A DNA stretch of 64,000 bases, taken from contig NZ_KB898186.1 of the NCBI RefSeq assembly GCF_000377505.1, positions 372,001 to 436,000 on the forward strand, read 5' to 3'. The notes beneath the pieces are model-generated. The model made no database searches. It was not told the DNA's origin and was given only the letters and a program-made list of their open reading frames with translations. The DNA is from Paenibacillus massiliensis 2301065 = DSM 16942 (GTDB lineage Bacteria > Bacillota > Bacilli > Paenibacillales > Paenibacillaceae). A program made the translations under genes and the position numbers. This document shows positions 44,579 to 54,188 of the stretch, one piece after another. Positions within the stretch are counted from its first letter, which is position 1. Every line of letters starts with the position of its first letter.

Positions 44579-46728
44579 TGGGACACGATGTATTGCGTTT
44601 GAAGGGTGCGCGGCTCACCTTTGTATGTATTGCCGTATTGATCATCATCCAGTCGCTGGCGATTCTCATGCAGGCCAAATGGCTGTCTGAAGCAGTCGTG
44701 GGGCTCTTCGACGGGGAGTCACTACGCCAGCAGCTGGAAAGGATTGATCTGTTCTTGTGTGCCTTCTTGTCCAGACAGGCAGCAGATGCGGCTGTGCGAC
44801 GGATTTCATTCGATTTTGCAGAACGCACAGGTTCGAGTCTACGGCGTGAGCTGCTCACACGGTTGTTGCATCAGGGTTCGCGTCGGTCTGCCAAGGAAGG
44901 AACAGGTCATCTGGTTACCCTGATTCGGGAGGGAATCGGGCAATATCGTGCCTATGTGGAGAAGACCTTTCCCCGAATGGGAGCTGTAGGGATCACCCCC
45001 ATTTTCATATTGGTCTATGTATGGATGCAGGATCGCATGTCAGCGGTGATCCTTGCCGTTATGCTTCCATTATTGATTGTGTTCATGATTCTGGTGGGGC
45101 TAACGGCAGGGAAGCATACTCGGGATCAGCACAACGTCTATCGCAAGCTGTCGAACCATTTTCTCGATTCGGTCAGAGGATTGGAGACGCTCAAGCTACT
45201 GGGAAGATCCAAGAAGCACGCTGCCTCGGTAGATAGCATCAGTGAGCGCTATCGGCAAGCGACGATGAAGACGCTGAGGCTGGCATTTCTATCCTCCTTC
45301 GCACTTGAATTCTTCACCATGCTGGCGGTCGCCATGATCGCCGTGGGGCTCGGATTGAGACTGGTTAACGGTCAGATGGAGCTGCTGCCTGCTCTCATCG
45401 TGTTAATGCTGGCACCGGAATACTTCATGCCCGTGCGTATGATGGGGGCGGATTACCATGCTACGATGGATGGTAAAGAAGCAGGCCAATCCATTCGCAA
45501 GCTCATGGATAGCTTGCAGGAGGTGGGTGATTCACCAGACTCTCACCGATCCGCCGAAGACAGCCTGGATACGACTCCAGCAGAGACGATTCAGCTACAG
45601 TCAGAACGGATGTCAGAGAGCTCCTTCTATCCATCAGATGTGGAACAGCCAGATGGTATACGGAACAAGACTTATCCAGATCGTGACTCAGACAGGTCTC
45701 AGGGAGGGGCAGTATTAGCTTCAGGTCCTCAGGATGAAGAGCTACATCGTGTACAATCTGATGAGGAGCGAGAAGAGCGCAAGGAGCATAGGAGATACAA
45801 GGGGTACAGGGAATACGAGGAACAACAAGAACAACAAGAACAACAAGAACAACAAGAACAACAAGAACAACAAGAACAACAAGAACAACAAGAACAAGAT
45901 AAACATGAAGCACAAGAAGCTCAGAAAAAGCAGAGGACAGCTCCGCAATCAACCGGGTCCAAGCTTTTGGACTTAACGATTGAGCTACAGGATGTCTGTG
46001 TTCAGCATCAAGATGCTGCTGCCCCTGCGCTGGCTGGAATTACGACTCGTTTGAATGGACCGACGACCATAGGGGTTATAGGCGAGAGCGGAGCGGGCAA
46101 GTCGACGCTTATCGAGCTGTTAGGGGGATTCATGACCCCTGACAACGGGAGCGCTATAGCAGAGCTACGCTATGCCAACTCTGGTCAAATCGAGGCAGCT
46201 GCTCTATCCGCTCAGGAGTGGAAGCGTCAGGTAGTCTATATTCCGCAGCACCCTTATCTGTTCAGCATGTCATTGGCAGATAATGTACGCTTTTACACCC
46301 CGGGTGCAGAGGATGATAGGGTGAAGGAGGCCATTGAAGCAGTCGGCCTTGGGACGTTTGTAGCCAAACTGCCTGATGGTATGCATACGCTGCTCGGCAG
46401 TGGTGGAAGGCAGCTCAGTGGCGGTCAGGAACATCGGATTGCGCTGGCTCGGGCCTGGCTGGCTGATCGCCCAGTGTTGCTATTAGATGAACCAACTGCA
46501 CACCTGGACATTGAGACGGAATACGAGCTGAAGCAGATGATGCTACAGCTGTTCGAATCGAAGCTGGTAATCCTGGCTACCCACCGGATGCACTGGATGA
46601 ATGACATGGAACGGGTGCTCGTCGTCGAGCAGGGCCAGATTGTAGAGGACGGGTCTCCAGCCCAACTGCTGGAGCTTAAGGGAGCGTATTGGCACATGCT
46701 TGACGCACAGTGGGAGGGGATCTTATGA
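44578..46728 (+). CDS. cydD: Heterodimeric ABC exporter CydD with inserted low-complexity linker
   Basis: 716 residues. A six-helix membrane domain (about 1-305), then an unusually long hydrophilic linker (about 310-462) and the ATP-binding domain: Walker A GESGAGKSTL, signature LSGGQEHRIALARAW, Walker B VLLLDEPTAHLD. Relatives are about 570-590 residues, so 130-150 residues are additional. The linker contains eight tandem EQQ units (residues 415-438). CydDC exports cysteine/glutathione and is needed for cytochrome bd assembly. The next start overlaps the stop (ATGA). Confidence 0.93.
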   Translation: MGHDVLRLKGARLTFVCIAVLIIIQSLAILMQAKWLSEAVVGLFDGESLRQQLERIDLFLCAFLSRQAADAAVRRISFDFAERTGSSLRRELLTRLLHQGSRRSAKEGTGHLVTLIREGIGQYRAYVEKTFPRMGAVGITPIFILVYVWMQDRMSAVILAVMLPLLIVFMILVGLTAGKHTRDQHNVYRKLSNHFLDSVRGLETLKLLGRSKKHAASVDSISERYRQATMKTLRLAFLSSFALEFFTMLAVAMIAVGLGLRLVNGQMELLPALIVLMLAPEYFMPVRMMGADYHATMDGKEAGQSIRKLMDSLQEVGDSPDSHRSAEDSLDTTPAETIQLQSERMSESSFYPSDVEQPDGIRNKTYPDRDSDRSQGGAVLASGPQDEELHRVQSDEEREERKEHRRYKGYREYEEQQEQQEQQEQQEQQEQQEQQEQQEQDKHEAQEAQKKQRTAPQSTGSKLLDLTIELQDVCVQHQDAAAPALAGITTRLNGPTTIGVIGESGAGKSTLIELLGGFMTPDNGSAIAELRYANSGQIEAAALSAQEWKRQVVYIPQHPYLFSMSLADNVRFYTPGAEDDRVKEAIEAVGLGTFVAKLPDGMHTLLGSGGRQLSGGQEHRIALARAWLADRPVLLLDEPTAHLDIETEYELKQMMLQLFESKLVILATHRMHWMNDMERVLVVEQGQIVEDGSPAQLLELKGAYWHMLDAQWEGIL
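45820..45897 (+). repeat. 9-bp minisatellite in cydD (GAACAACAA)n
   Basis: Eight perfect copies of GAACAACAA run from 45820 to 45891, with a further GAACAA to 45897, encoding EQQ repeats. The unit length is a multiple of 3, so length changes keep the frame. The repeat lies in the linker between the membrane and nucleotide-binding domains. Confidence 0.95.
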
Positions 46729-48722
46729 AGCAGCATGGAGGATGGTTGAATCCACATGTCGCAGGCCTGAAGTGGCGATTGTCCCTGTCAGCCGTGCTTG
46801 GTATATTAACGGCCGCTTGTTCTGTAGCACTGCTATTCACCTCTGGCTACCTTATCTCCAAATCGGCCCTACGCCCGGAAAATATTCTGATGGTCTACGT
46901 ACCGATTGTCGGTGTCAGAGCCTTCGGTCTGGGTCGCGCTGCCTTACGCTATGCAGAACGGCTCAGCAGCCATGATGCCATCCTGCGTATGCTTGCAGGG
47001 ATGCGAGTTCGCCTGTACCGTGTGCTGGAGCCACAGGCGCTACAGCTCCGCTCGCGGTTTCGTGCGGGGACGCTACTAGGCTCGCTCGCTGACGATGTGG
47101 AGCACTTACAGGATGTATACCTACGAACAGTTCTGCCTTGCATCACTGCATTATTCATGTATGGGGGAGCCGTAGCGTTCCTTGGCTGGTTCGACCTGTA
47201 TTTTGCTGTATTCATGGGGCTATACACCTTACTACTCGCTGGGGGACTCCCCTGGTGGTCATTGAAGAGGACCCGGGATACCCGTATTGCTCATCAAGCA
47301 CAGCGTTCATCATTGTATAACACGTTGACGGATGGGATGCTGGGATTGACGGATTGGGTCATTAGTGGACGCTCGAAAGAACTGATTGAATGCTGCGAGA
47401 CGGATGAGCGAGCGGCAATGGAGCTGGAGCGTAAGCTGGCGGACTGGGCATCCGTGCGGACCTTTCTGCTGCAGTTGGGTATTGCTGGCTTGATCCTTAT
47501 GCTGCTCATCTGGAGCGGGCTACGTACCGCTGATGGGCATCTGACGGTGACCTTCATCGCAGCATTCGTATTGATGGTGCTGCCTCTAAGCGAAGCGTTC
47601 ATTCCTTTGCCAGAGGCGGTGGACCGGATTCCGGAATACAAGGAGTCGCTAAGACGACTGAATAACCTCGACTCAGCGAAGACCACAACGTTGCACGAGA
47701 CCAAGGATACTCTAGTGAATGATGACACGGCCCTGTTTCAACCGATTCATGGACATGAACTCATGTCTGCTTCTAAGCAGGCGAGTGAACAGAATGAGGT
47801 GCAGGGTGCGATACAACAGGCTGTGAGTATGGAGCCTCCGCCGCTAGCGCAAGCGTTGGCTGTATCCTTGGAGCATGTCACCTGTGGCTACGAGGACGAG
47901 GATGCGATATTGAAGGATATCTCTCTTCAGCTTGAAGAGGGTAGCCGGATCGCCATCCTGGGACGAAGTGGAGCAGGGAAATCTACCTTGCTCAAGGTTA
48001 TTCTGGGGGCTATATCTCTGCAAGGTGGGCAGGCGAGCCTCTTCGGAAGCCCTGCCGCTCAGGTGGGACGGCCCGAGATGGGAAGGGTAGACGTACTGCA
48101 GCAGAAGCCGTATCTGTTCGACACGACGATCGCTAATAACATTCGACTGGGTAGACCGGATGCGACGGATGAAGAGTTGGCTGCAGTCATTCAGCAGGTA
48201 CGCCTTGGACCTCTGCTGGACACGCTACCGCTTGGCCTCGATACGCCGATGCTGGAAGCAGGTCAACGCTTCTCCGGTGGAGAACGACAGCGGATTGCGC
48301 TGGCTCGTATTTTGCTGCGACAGGCTCCTGTGGTGCTACTGGATGAGCCGACGACGGGGCTTGATCCCAGAACGGAACGCGCTCTGACCGAGACGCTGCT
48401 CGATACACTGCAAGGACGTACAGTCATCTGGGTTACTCATCACTTGGGAGCAGCGGCCGCTATGGATCAGGTTGTGTTTCTGGAGGAAGGCTCGATCATG
48501 CTGCAGGGCTCTCATCAAGAGCTCCTGAGGCATTCGCCCCGTTATCAGGCGCTATATGAGCTGGATCATCCTTATCGAGACAAGAGACGGAGACTGTCGG
48601 GAGCTCAAAGTACTGAGGAACCTGAAGCGATCAAGGCCTCTGTGGAACGGAAAGAATCTGGAGAGCATGCGGATCTGACTAGTGAGCAGCTTCGGCAGCC
48701 TGGATTCCGTCAGCCTGTATAA
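46725..48722 (+). CDS. cydC: Heterodimeric ABC exporter CydC
   Basis: 665 residues: membrane domain (about 1-310), an extra linker (about 318-380) and an ATP-binding domain with GRSGAGKSTLL, FSGGERQRIALARILL and VVLLDEPTTGLD. A hydrophilic tail of about 50 residues follows the usual end. The CydC homologs are about 570-580 residues. I chose the ATG at 46725, which overlaps the cydD stop; GGGAGGGG (46712-46719) lies 5 nt upstream. It forms the exporter with CydD. The unusual linkers occur in both halves. Confidence 0.93.
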   Translation: MKQHGGWLNPHVAGLKWRLSLSAVLGILTAACSVALLFTSGYLISKSALRPENILMVYVPIVGVRAFGLGRAALRYAERLSSHDAILRMLAGMRVRLYRVLEPQALQLRSRFRAGTLLGSLADDVEHLQDVYLRTVLPCITALFMYGGAVAFLGWFDLYFAVFMGLYTLLLAGGLPWWSLKRTRDTRIAHQAQRSSLYNTLTDGMLGLTDWVISGRSKELIECCETDERAAMELERKLADWASVRTFLLQLGIAGLILMLLIWSGLRTADGHLTVTFIAAFVLMVLPLSEAFIPLPEAVDRIPEYKESLRRLNNLDSAKTTTLHETKDTLVNDDTALFQPIHGHELMSASKQASEQNEVQGAIQQAVSMEPPPLAQALAVSLEHVTCGYEDEDAILKDISLQLEEGSRIAILGRSGAGKSTLLKVILGAISLQGGQASLFGSPAAQVGRPEMGRVDVLQQKPYLFDTTIANNIRLGRPDATDEELAAVIQQVRLGPLLDTLPLGLDTPMLEAGQRFSGGERQRIALARILLRQAPVVLLDEPTTGLDPRTERALTETLLDTLQGRTVIWVTHHLGAAAAMDQVVFLEEGSIMLQGSHQELLRHSPRYQALYELDHPYRDKRRRLSGAQSTEEPEAIKASVERKESGEHADLTSEQLRQPGFRQPV

Positions 48723-48803
48723 CGAAGTGTTCCTCCGCCGGGTATACCAGTTAACCATCGTTCGAATATTCTGTTGAATCTTATATTCTATTTTATAGAG
48801 AAG

Positions 48804-48859
48804 CTGCCAGACCGTATGAGAGGCTACGATTTTAACCTCATGCTGCTCTGGCAGTTTTT
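48804..48859 (+). terminator. Terminator of the cydABDC operon
   Basis: CTGCCAGA (48804-48811) pairs with TCTGGCAG (48847-48854), with inner GAGG/CCTC pairing, followed by T5. It ends the cyd operon. Confidence 0.8.
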
Positions 48860-48878
48860 CTACATATTTACGTTAACA

Positions 48879-48915
48879 ATAACCTATGTTATCATTAACA
48901 CAAGTTATCTATAAC
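48879..48915 (+). promoter_or_regulatory. Candidate PadR operators
   Basis: ATAAC-N4-GTTAT (48879-48892) and GTTAT-N2-ATAAC (48904-48915) are related inverted repeats, centres 24 bp apart, just upstream of the padR-like gene at 48931. An outer pair ATGTTAT/ATAACAT (48886-48892 and 48911-48917) is also perfect. PadR regulators commonly bind such sites before their own genes. Confidence 0.45.
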
Positions 48916-48930
48916 ATTAGAGGTGCGAAC

Positions 48931-49857
48931 ATGTCTATACAATATGCGATACTTGGCATTCTCAGCTGGAGGCCTGCTACAGGCTATGAACTAAAAAAGG
49001 TATTCGAGGAATCCACCATCCTGTACTGGTCCGGCAACAACAATCAGATCTATAAGTCACTGGTACAGCTGCTGGAGGAGGGTATGGTAACCAACGAAAT
49101 TCAGCATCAGGAGAGCTCTCCCTCCAAGAAAATCTACAGTATTACAGAGAAGGGGCTTGCTGGCTTGAAGGAATGGGCTCTCTCGGAGCCGGAGGTTCCC
49201 GATTTCAAGAATGCCTTTCTTGTCCAATTGGCTTGCTCGGATCAGTTAAGCAACGAGGAATTAAAAGAGCTGCTGCTGCAATATAAAGACCGGATTAACG
49301 TACAGCTTGTATATCAGCAGGAGAAGATCCGACGCGGGATGTCTTCCCCTCGTCGCAACGCACGCGAGGCTGTGGTGGCAGACAAAATAGCTGACAACCT
49401 GCTGTCCTTTTACCGCAATGAGCTTAAATGGGTGCATGAGCTTCACAGTGAGCTTGAAGAGCTGTACACCAGACAAAAGGAGGAGTTAAAGTCCATGAAC
49501 TATCAAGTAGTACAGAATGGGGAAACAAAATATATCGAAGTGATCTCTGCAGAACCGCCGCTGAGTAAGGAACAGGATGCTGTTGATCTGGTTGCTCTAA
49601 GTATGGAGAATGATGTACATCTGATGCTGCTACACAGTCAGGCGTTATCGGAGGATTTTTTCAAGCTCGGCACGGGTGTGGCTGGGGGAATGATTCAGAA
49701 GTGGATCAACTATCAGCTTCAGGTGGCCGCAGTCATCCCGGGCGAGCTGATTCATCAGGGCAGATTCAAGGAGATGGCGGTGGAAGCCAATAAGAGCAAT
49801 CACTTCAGGGTATTTGAAACGAAGGTGGAGGCGGAGCAATGGTTCTTGCGCGGTTAA
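48931..49857 (+). CDS. PadR-family regulator fused to DUF4180
   Basis: 308 residues: a PadR winged helix and its C-terminal helix (1-180; IQYAILGILSWRPATGYELKKVFEE) followed by a DUF4180 domain (about 200-308; ENDVHLMLLHSQALSEDFFKLGTGVAGGMIQKWINYQLQVAAVIPGE). In many bacteria these are separate adjacent genes. DUF4180 is of unknown function. I chose the ATG at 48931, with AGAGGTG 6 nt upstream, over a longer frame from 48886. Candidate operators precede it. Confidence 0.85.
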   Translation: MSIQYAILGILSWRPATGYELKKVFEESTILYWSGNNNQIYKSLVQLLEEGMVTNEIQHQESSPSKKIYSITEKGLAGLKEWALSEPEVPDFKNAFLVQLACSDQLSNEELKELLLQYKDRINVQLVYQQEKIRRGMSSPRRNAREAVVADKIADNLLSFYRNELKWVHELHSELEELYTRQKEELKSMNYQVVQNGETKYIEVISAEPPLSKEQDAVDLVALSMENDVHLMLLHSQALSEDFFKLGTGVAGGMIQKWINYQLQVAAVIPGELIHQGRFKEMAVEANKSNHFRVFETKVEAEQWFLRG

Positions 49858-49964
49858 GGGTGAGGATAAGCGGCTAGAGTCTAAGCGAAATGTTGAGAGC
49901 AGCAGTATGCTGATCCTGCAATAAACGTGAAATCGAAAATCACGCTTGAAGTATACACCTTGTT

Positions 49965-50019
49965 AGGATGAACTCATAGTTGGAAGTATGAACTGATAGT
50001 TGGAAGTATGAACTGATAA
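49965..50019. repeat. Tandem 20-bp repeat
   Basis: TTGGAAGTATGAACTGATAG occurs at 49980-49999, again at 50000-50019 with its last base changed, and a partial, slightly diverged copy lies at 49965-49979. It is in the 317-nt gap between the PadR-DUF4180 gene and the NAD(P)-binding protein. Function unknown. Confidence 0.7.
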
Positions 50020-50027
50020 ATATAAGA

Positions 50028-50062
50028 AACGGCCTGTGTCGATAAGCTCGATACAGGCCGTT
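50028..50062. terminator. Hairpin between convergent genes
   Basis: AACGGCCTGTGTCGA (50028-50042) pairs with TCGATACAGGCCGTT (50048-50062), 15 bp with one wobble. No T run follows on the + side (TTGTGCG). Probable bidirectional terminator. Confidence 0.6.
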
Positions 50063-50102
50063 GTGCGTATTTAGGCTGAGTGTCGTCACTAGCATTACTA
50101 TA

Positions 50103-50156
50103 TACCTTTAGTACCTTAAGCGAATCTGAATACCTCTAGTACCTTAAGCAATCTGA
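50103..50156. repeat. Direct repeat of about 27 bp
   Basis: TACCTTTAGTACCTTAAGCG and its following ten bases (50103-50130) recur at 50131-50156 with two differences, one a single-base deletion. It lies just before the end of the NAD(P)-binding protein gene. Confidence 0.6.
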
Positions 50157-50174
50157 TGTCAAGTCGAAGGGGCC

Positions 50175-50807
50175 TTAACCCTCGGACACTACCGTAAAAC
50201 GAGCGTTCACATGCTGTGGCTTCTCAATCTCATCTACCACAGCTACAGCATAGTCCTCATAGCTGACATAGCTCTTGCCCTGGGAGTTCACAAGCAGGTT
50301 GTCCTTACCAAGCTGGTAGGAGCCTGTACGCTGACCAAGTGCGAATTCAGCAGAAGGACTGATGAATGTCCAGCTCAGATTAGCACTGTTCTTGAGATCG
50401 TTCAGATTCTTGGACTGATTGTCTGCTGTCGGGAATACGAAGTCCGGGAAGCCAGGAGTATCCTTCACAAGAATTGTCTGGGCTTCATCTGCATACAGGC
50501 TGCCTGCACCGCCTACGACAATCAGTCGAGTAGACGTGCCTTGCAGAGCTTGGATCAGTACCTGGCCTGCTTCGACGTGCAGCTGCTCTTGCCCCATCGG
50601 AGCGGCAAATGCGTTGACAACTACCTCATACCCGTTCAGGTCAGCAGCAGTCAGGGACAGGATATCTTTCTCCACTACACTGACTCCGTTCTCTGTAACC
50701 TTGGCGCGATCTCTAACGATAGCTGTCACTTCATGTCCGCGATCCAGCGCTTCCTTCAGAATACGGCTTCCGGCTTTACCACTGGCTCCAATTACTGCGA
50801 TCTTCAT
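50175..50807 (-). CDS. NAD(P)-binding SDR-like protein (NmrA/BVR-B-like)
   Basis: 210 residues beginning MKIAVIGASGKAGSRILKEALDRGHEVTAIVR, an atypical-SDR Rossmann head with the GASGKAGSR loop, and a following FAAPMG and LIVVGGAGSLY pattern. It resembles the flavin-reductase/NmrA-like group that senses or uses NAD(P)H. I chose the ATG at 50807, since it matches the family's conserved start; an ATG at 50813 is possible. No partner is evident. Confidence 0.8.
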   Translation of the reverse strand: MKIAVIGASGKAGSRILKEALDRGHEVTAIVRDRAKVTENGVSVVEKDILSLTAADLNGYEVVVNAFAAPMGQEQLHVEAGQVLIQALQGTSTRLIVVGGAGSLYADEAQTILVKDTPGFPDFVFPTADNQSKNLNDLKNSANLSWTFISPSAEFALGQRTGSYQLGKDNLLVNSQGKSYVSYEDYAVAVVDEIEKPQHVNARFTVVSEG

Positions 50808-50957
50808 AATCATTCATCCTCTCATTTGTATGGAGTGAAGGTATCTGATGAGTACACCTGCACTCGTATATAAAATTTAATGTAACTAAAAATGTTACAA
50901 TTACGTCTGTGATTGATTATAGAAGATGTAATTCCTCCTGTCAAATGGTAACGACAG

Positions 50958-50980
50958 AAACCCCTCGCAAGAGGGGCTTT
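50958..50980 (-). terminator. Small hairpin downstream of the methyltransferase remnant
   Basis: CCCCTC (50961-50966) and GAGGGG (50971-50976) form a short stem with 4-nt loop; on the minus strand GGGGTTTC follows. It is the likely end of the remnant transcript. Confidence 0.45.
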
Positions 50981-51040
50981 GTGTATGTAGCAAGATCATG
51001 ATATATGCTTGTGTTAAGTGGAGGGGAGGTGGGGGTCACA

Positions 51041-51391
51041 TCATTTTCTTCCGAAAAATACGGCAAAATCAAAGTATTTATACATACAATCAACAGCTTG
51101 AAATCCTGCTTGCTCCATCCAATTGATTTGGTCATCTAATTTTGCATTGATATCCAACTTTCTTCTTTCTACAGATGCATCTATCGCTTCCTGGGTAAGG
51201 CCACTTTCGTTAATATGCTCTAGCCAATGTCTTTTGAGAAAATCATCGGTTTGAGAATTATTACCCGCTACTTGGTCTGCATTTACAAAAATACCGCCGT
51301 CATTTAATAACTGATAAACTGTAGAAAATAATTGCCTTTTGGCTGTATGAGTCAAATGGTGTATCGACAATGAAAAAATGACGATATCATT
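51041..51391 (-). pseudogene. C-terminal fragment of a class I SAM methyltransferase
   Basis: The frame reads NDIVIFSLSIHHLTHTAKRQLFSTVYQLLNDGGIFVNADQV..., which corresponds to the part after the SAM-binding motifs of Rossmann methyltransferases (the SIHHL and DGGIF pattern). The N-terminal half with the glycine-rich SAM loop is absent: a stop (51392-51394) precedes it, and the sequence upstream is unrelated. It is therefore a truncated remnant of about 117 residues, probably non-functional. Confidence 0.7.
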
Positions 51392-51573
51392 TTAACAACA
51401 GGACTTTAATTGGAGAAATATATAAATCATATGTAGACGATAGGAAATAACTATAATTAACGCGATGTTATAACACCGAGCTGGTCCTTCCGTATAAAAT
51501 CGGTGCTTTATATAATGGCGTTATATATAATGTAATTTGTGTGTTCTGTATATTGAATATAAGGAGGCGTGAT

Positions 51574-52128
51574 ATGCCATTTTACGGACAGCACATCGTG
51601 CCTGCGGCCAAGAATGTCAAGCAGTTCGAGAGTCTGCTGCAGAGCAACTATGAGGTAGCGGTGTTCCTGGATACGCATATTGGCCAACTGCGCATGCTCC
51701 ATGATCTGGCCCGTCAGGGCAAGAAAAAAATGCTTCTGCACGCCGATCTGATCCAGGGTCTGAAGAACGATGAATATGCTGCTCAATACTTGTGTCAGGA
51801 GATTCGTCCCTTCGGGCTGATCTCGACCCGCTCCAGTGTGATTATGACAGCCAAGAAGCGAGGCATTCTGGCGATTCAGCGTGTCTTCATGCTCGATACG
51901 ATGGCTCTGGAGAAAAGCTACACCTTGCTGAAGAAAACACAGCCGGATTATATAGAGGTGCTCCCTGGCATTATGCCGCATATGATCGCGGAGGTCCGTG
52001 AGCGTACGGGTATACCGATTCTCGCAGGCGGTCTGATTCGTTCCACAGAGGACGTGGAGCGAGCCTTGGAGGCTGGGGCTGATGCGGTCACTACCTCCAA
52101 CAAGGAGCTTATCCAGCATTATGAATAG
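51574..52128 (+). CDS. glpP: Glycerol-uptake antiterminator GlpP
   Basis: 184 residues, a TIM-barrel-like RNA-binding protein: MLLHADLIQGLKNDEYAAQYL, FGLISTRSS, IEVLPGIMPHMIAEV and GGLIRSTEDVERALEAGADAVTTS. In B. subtilis GlpP with glycerol-3-phosphate binds leader RNAs of glpD and glpFK and prevents termination. I chose the ATG at 51574, with AAGGAGG 6 nt upstream, over a longer frame from 51541. Two matching leaders are found downstream (52272 and 53999). Confidence 0.9.
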   Translation: MPFYGQHIVPAAKNVKQFESLLQSNYEVAVFLDTHIGQLRMLHDLARQGKKKMLLHADLIQGLKNDEYAAQYLCQEIRPFGLISTRSSVIMTAKKRGILAIQRVFMLDTMALEKSYTLLKKTQPDYIEVLPGIMPHMIAEVRERTGIPILAGGLIRSTEDVERALEAGADAVTTSNKELIQHYE

Positions 52129-52236
52129 TCCGTAGCTCTTCGAATAAGCTCTGATGGTACACACCTGAGGAGCAGGCCTTCTAAATATGTGAAACGAATC
52201 ACTGATACTTCAAATTTACATATTCAAATTTGCAGG

Positions 52237-52362
52237 TTGACGACGCTTACAACAACATATTATATTTAAATTAAGTTAATACCCGTGACGGAGACGAGGA
52301 GAGCCACACAGACATTCCCTGCCTTGGGCAGAGGTACGGGTTTGTGAGGGGTCTCCTTTTTT
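52237..52362 (+). promoter_or_regulatory. glpK promoter and GlpP-responsive leader
   Basis: TTGACG (52237-52242), 17 nt, TTATAT (52260-52265) form a promoter. The leader motif TAAGTTAATA (52272-52281) followed by GTGACGGAGACG and AGAG is shared with the glpD leader. GGAGAC (52290-52295) pairs with GTCTCC (52351-52356), followed by T6, as a terminator. Binding of GlpP to the shared motif should prevent this hairpin. The remaining sequence from 52129 holds no gene. Confidence 0.7.
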
Positions 52363-52421
52363 GTGCGTGTATTAGGAATGACTGCTGAGTAGGCAGGAGT
52401 CATTTTGAAGAACGTGTATGA

Positions 52422-53936
<1,515 letters not shown>

Positions 53937-53998
53937 AAATTTGACGAATACGCAGTAGCGATAGTTCACTTTTGCAATATACTATGTTAAGATGTCAC

Positions 53999-54081
53999 TA
54001 AGTTAATATTCCTGTCAGGAGATTTGGAGAGACCATGATGCACTCGGCTGTTGCCGTAGTGATTGTTCATGGTCTCTTTTT
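53999..54081 (+). promoter_or_regulatory. GlpP-responsive leader of glpD
   Basis: TAAGTTAATA (53999-54008) followed by CCTGTCAGGAGA and GGAGAG matches the motif before glpK. AGAGACCATGA (54028-54038) pairs perfectly with TCATGGTCTCT (54067-54077), followed by T residues. It is the terminator that GlpP is expected to prevent. The space to 54188 shows no gene. Confidence 0.72.
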
Positions 54082-54188
54082 GCGTGCAGCTGCAGCAGAT
54101 CGGATGTCATCGGCATATGGTCCATGCGCAGGCAGAGTCTGGTCAATTGGCGGGAATTCCACTACAGAGATACCGGGAGGAATGAGTC

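Noticed and set aside
45742..45952. Leu-Phe rich frames opposite the cydD repeat
   Set aside because: Artefact of the GAACAACAA repeat read in other frames; not a gene. The repeat is also not a CRISPR array, as it has no spacers.
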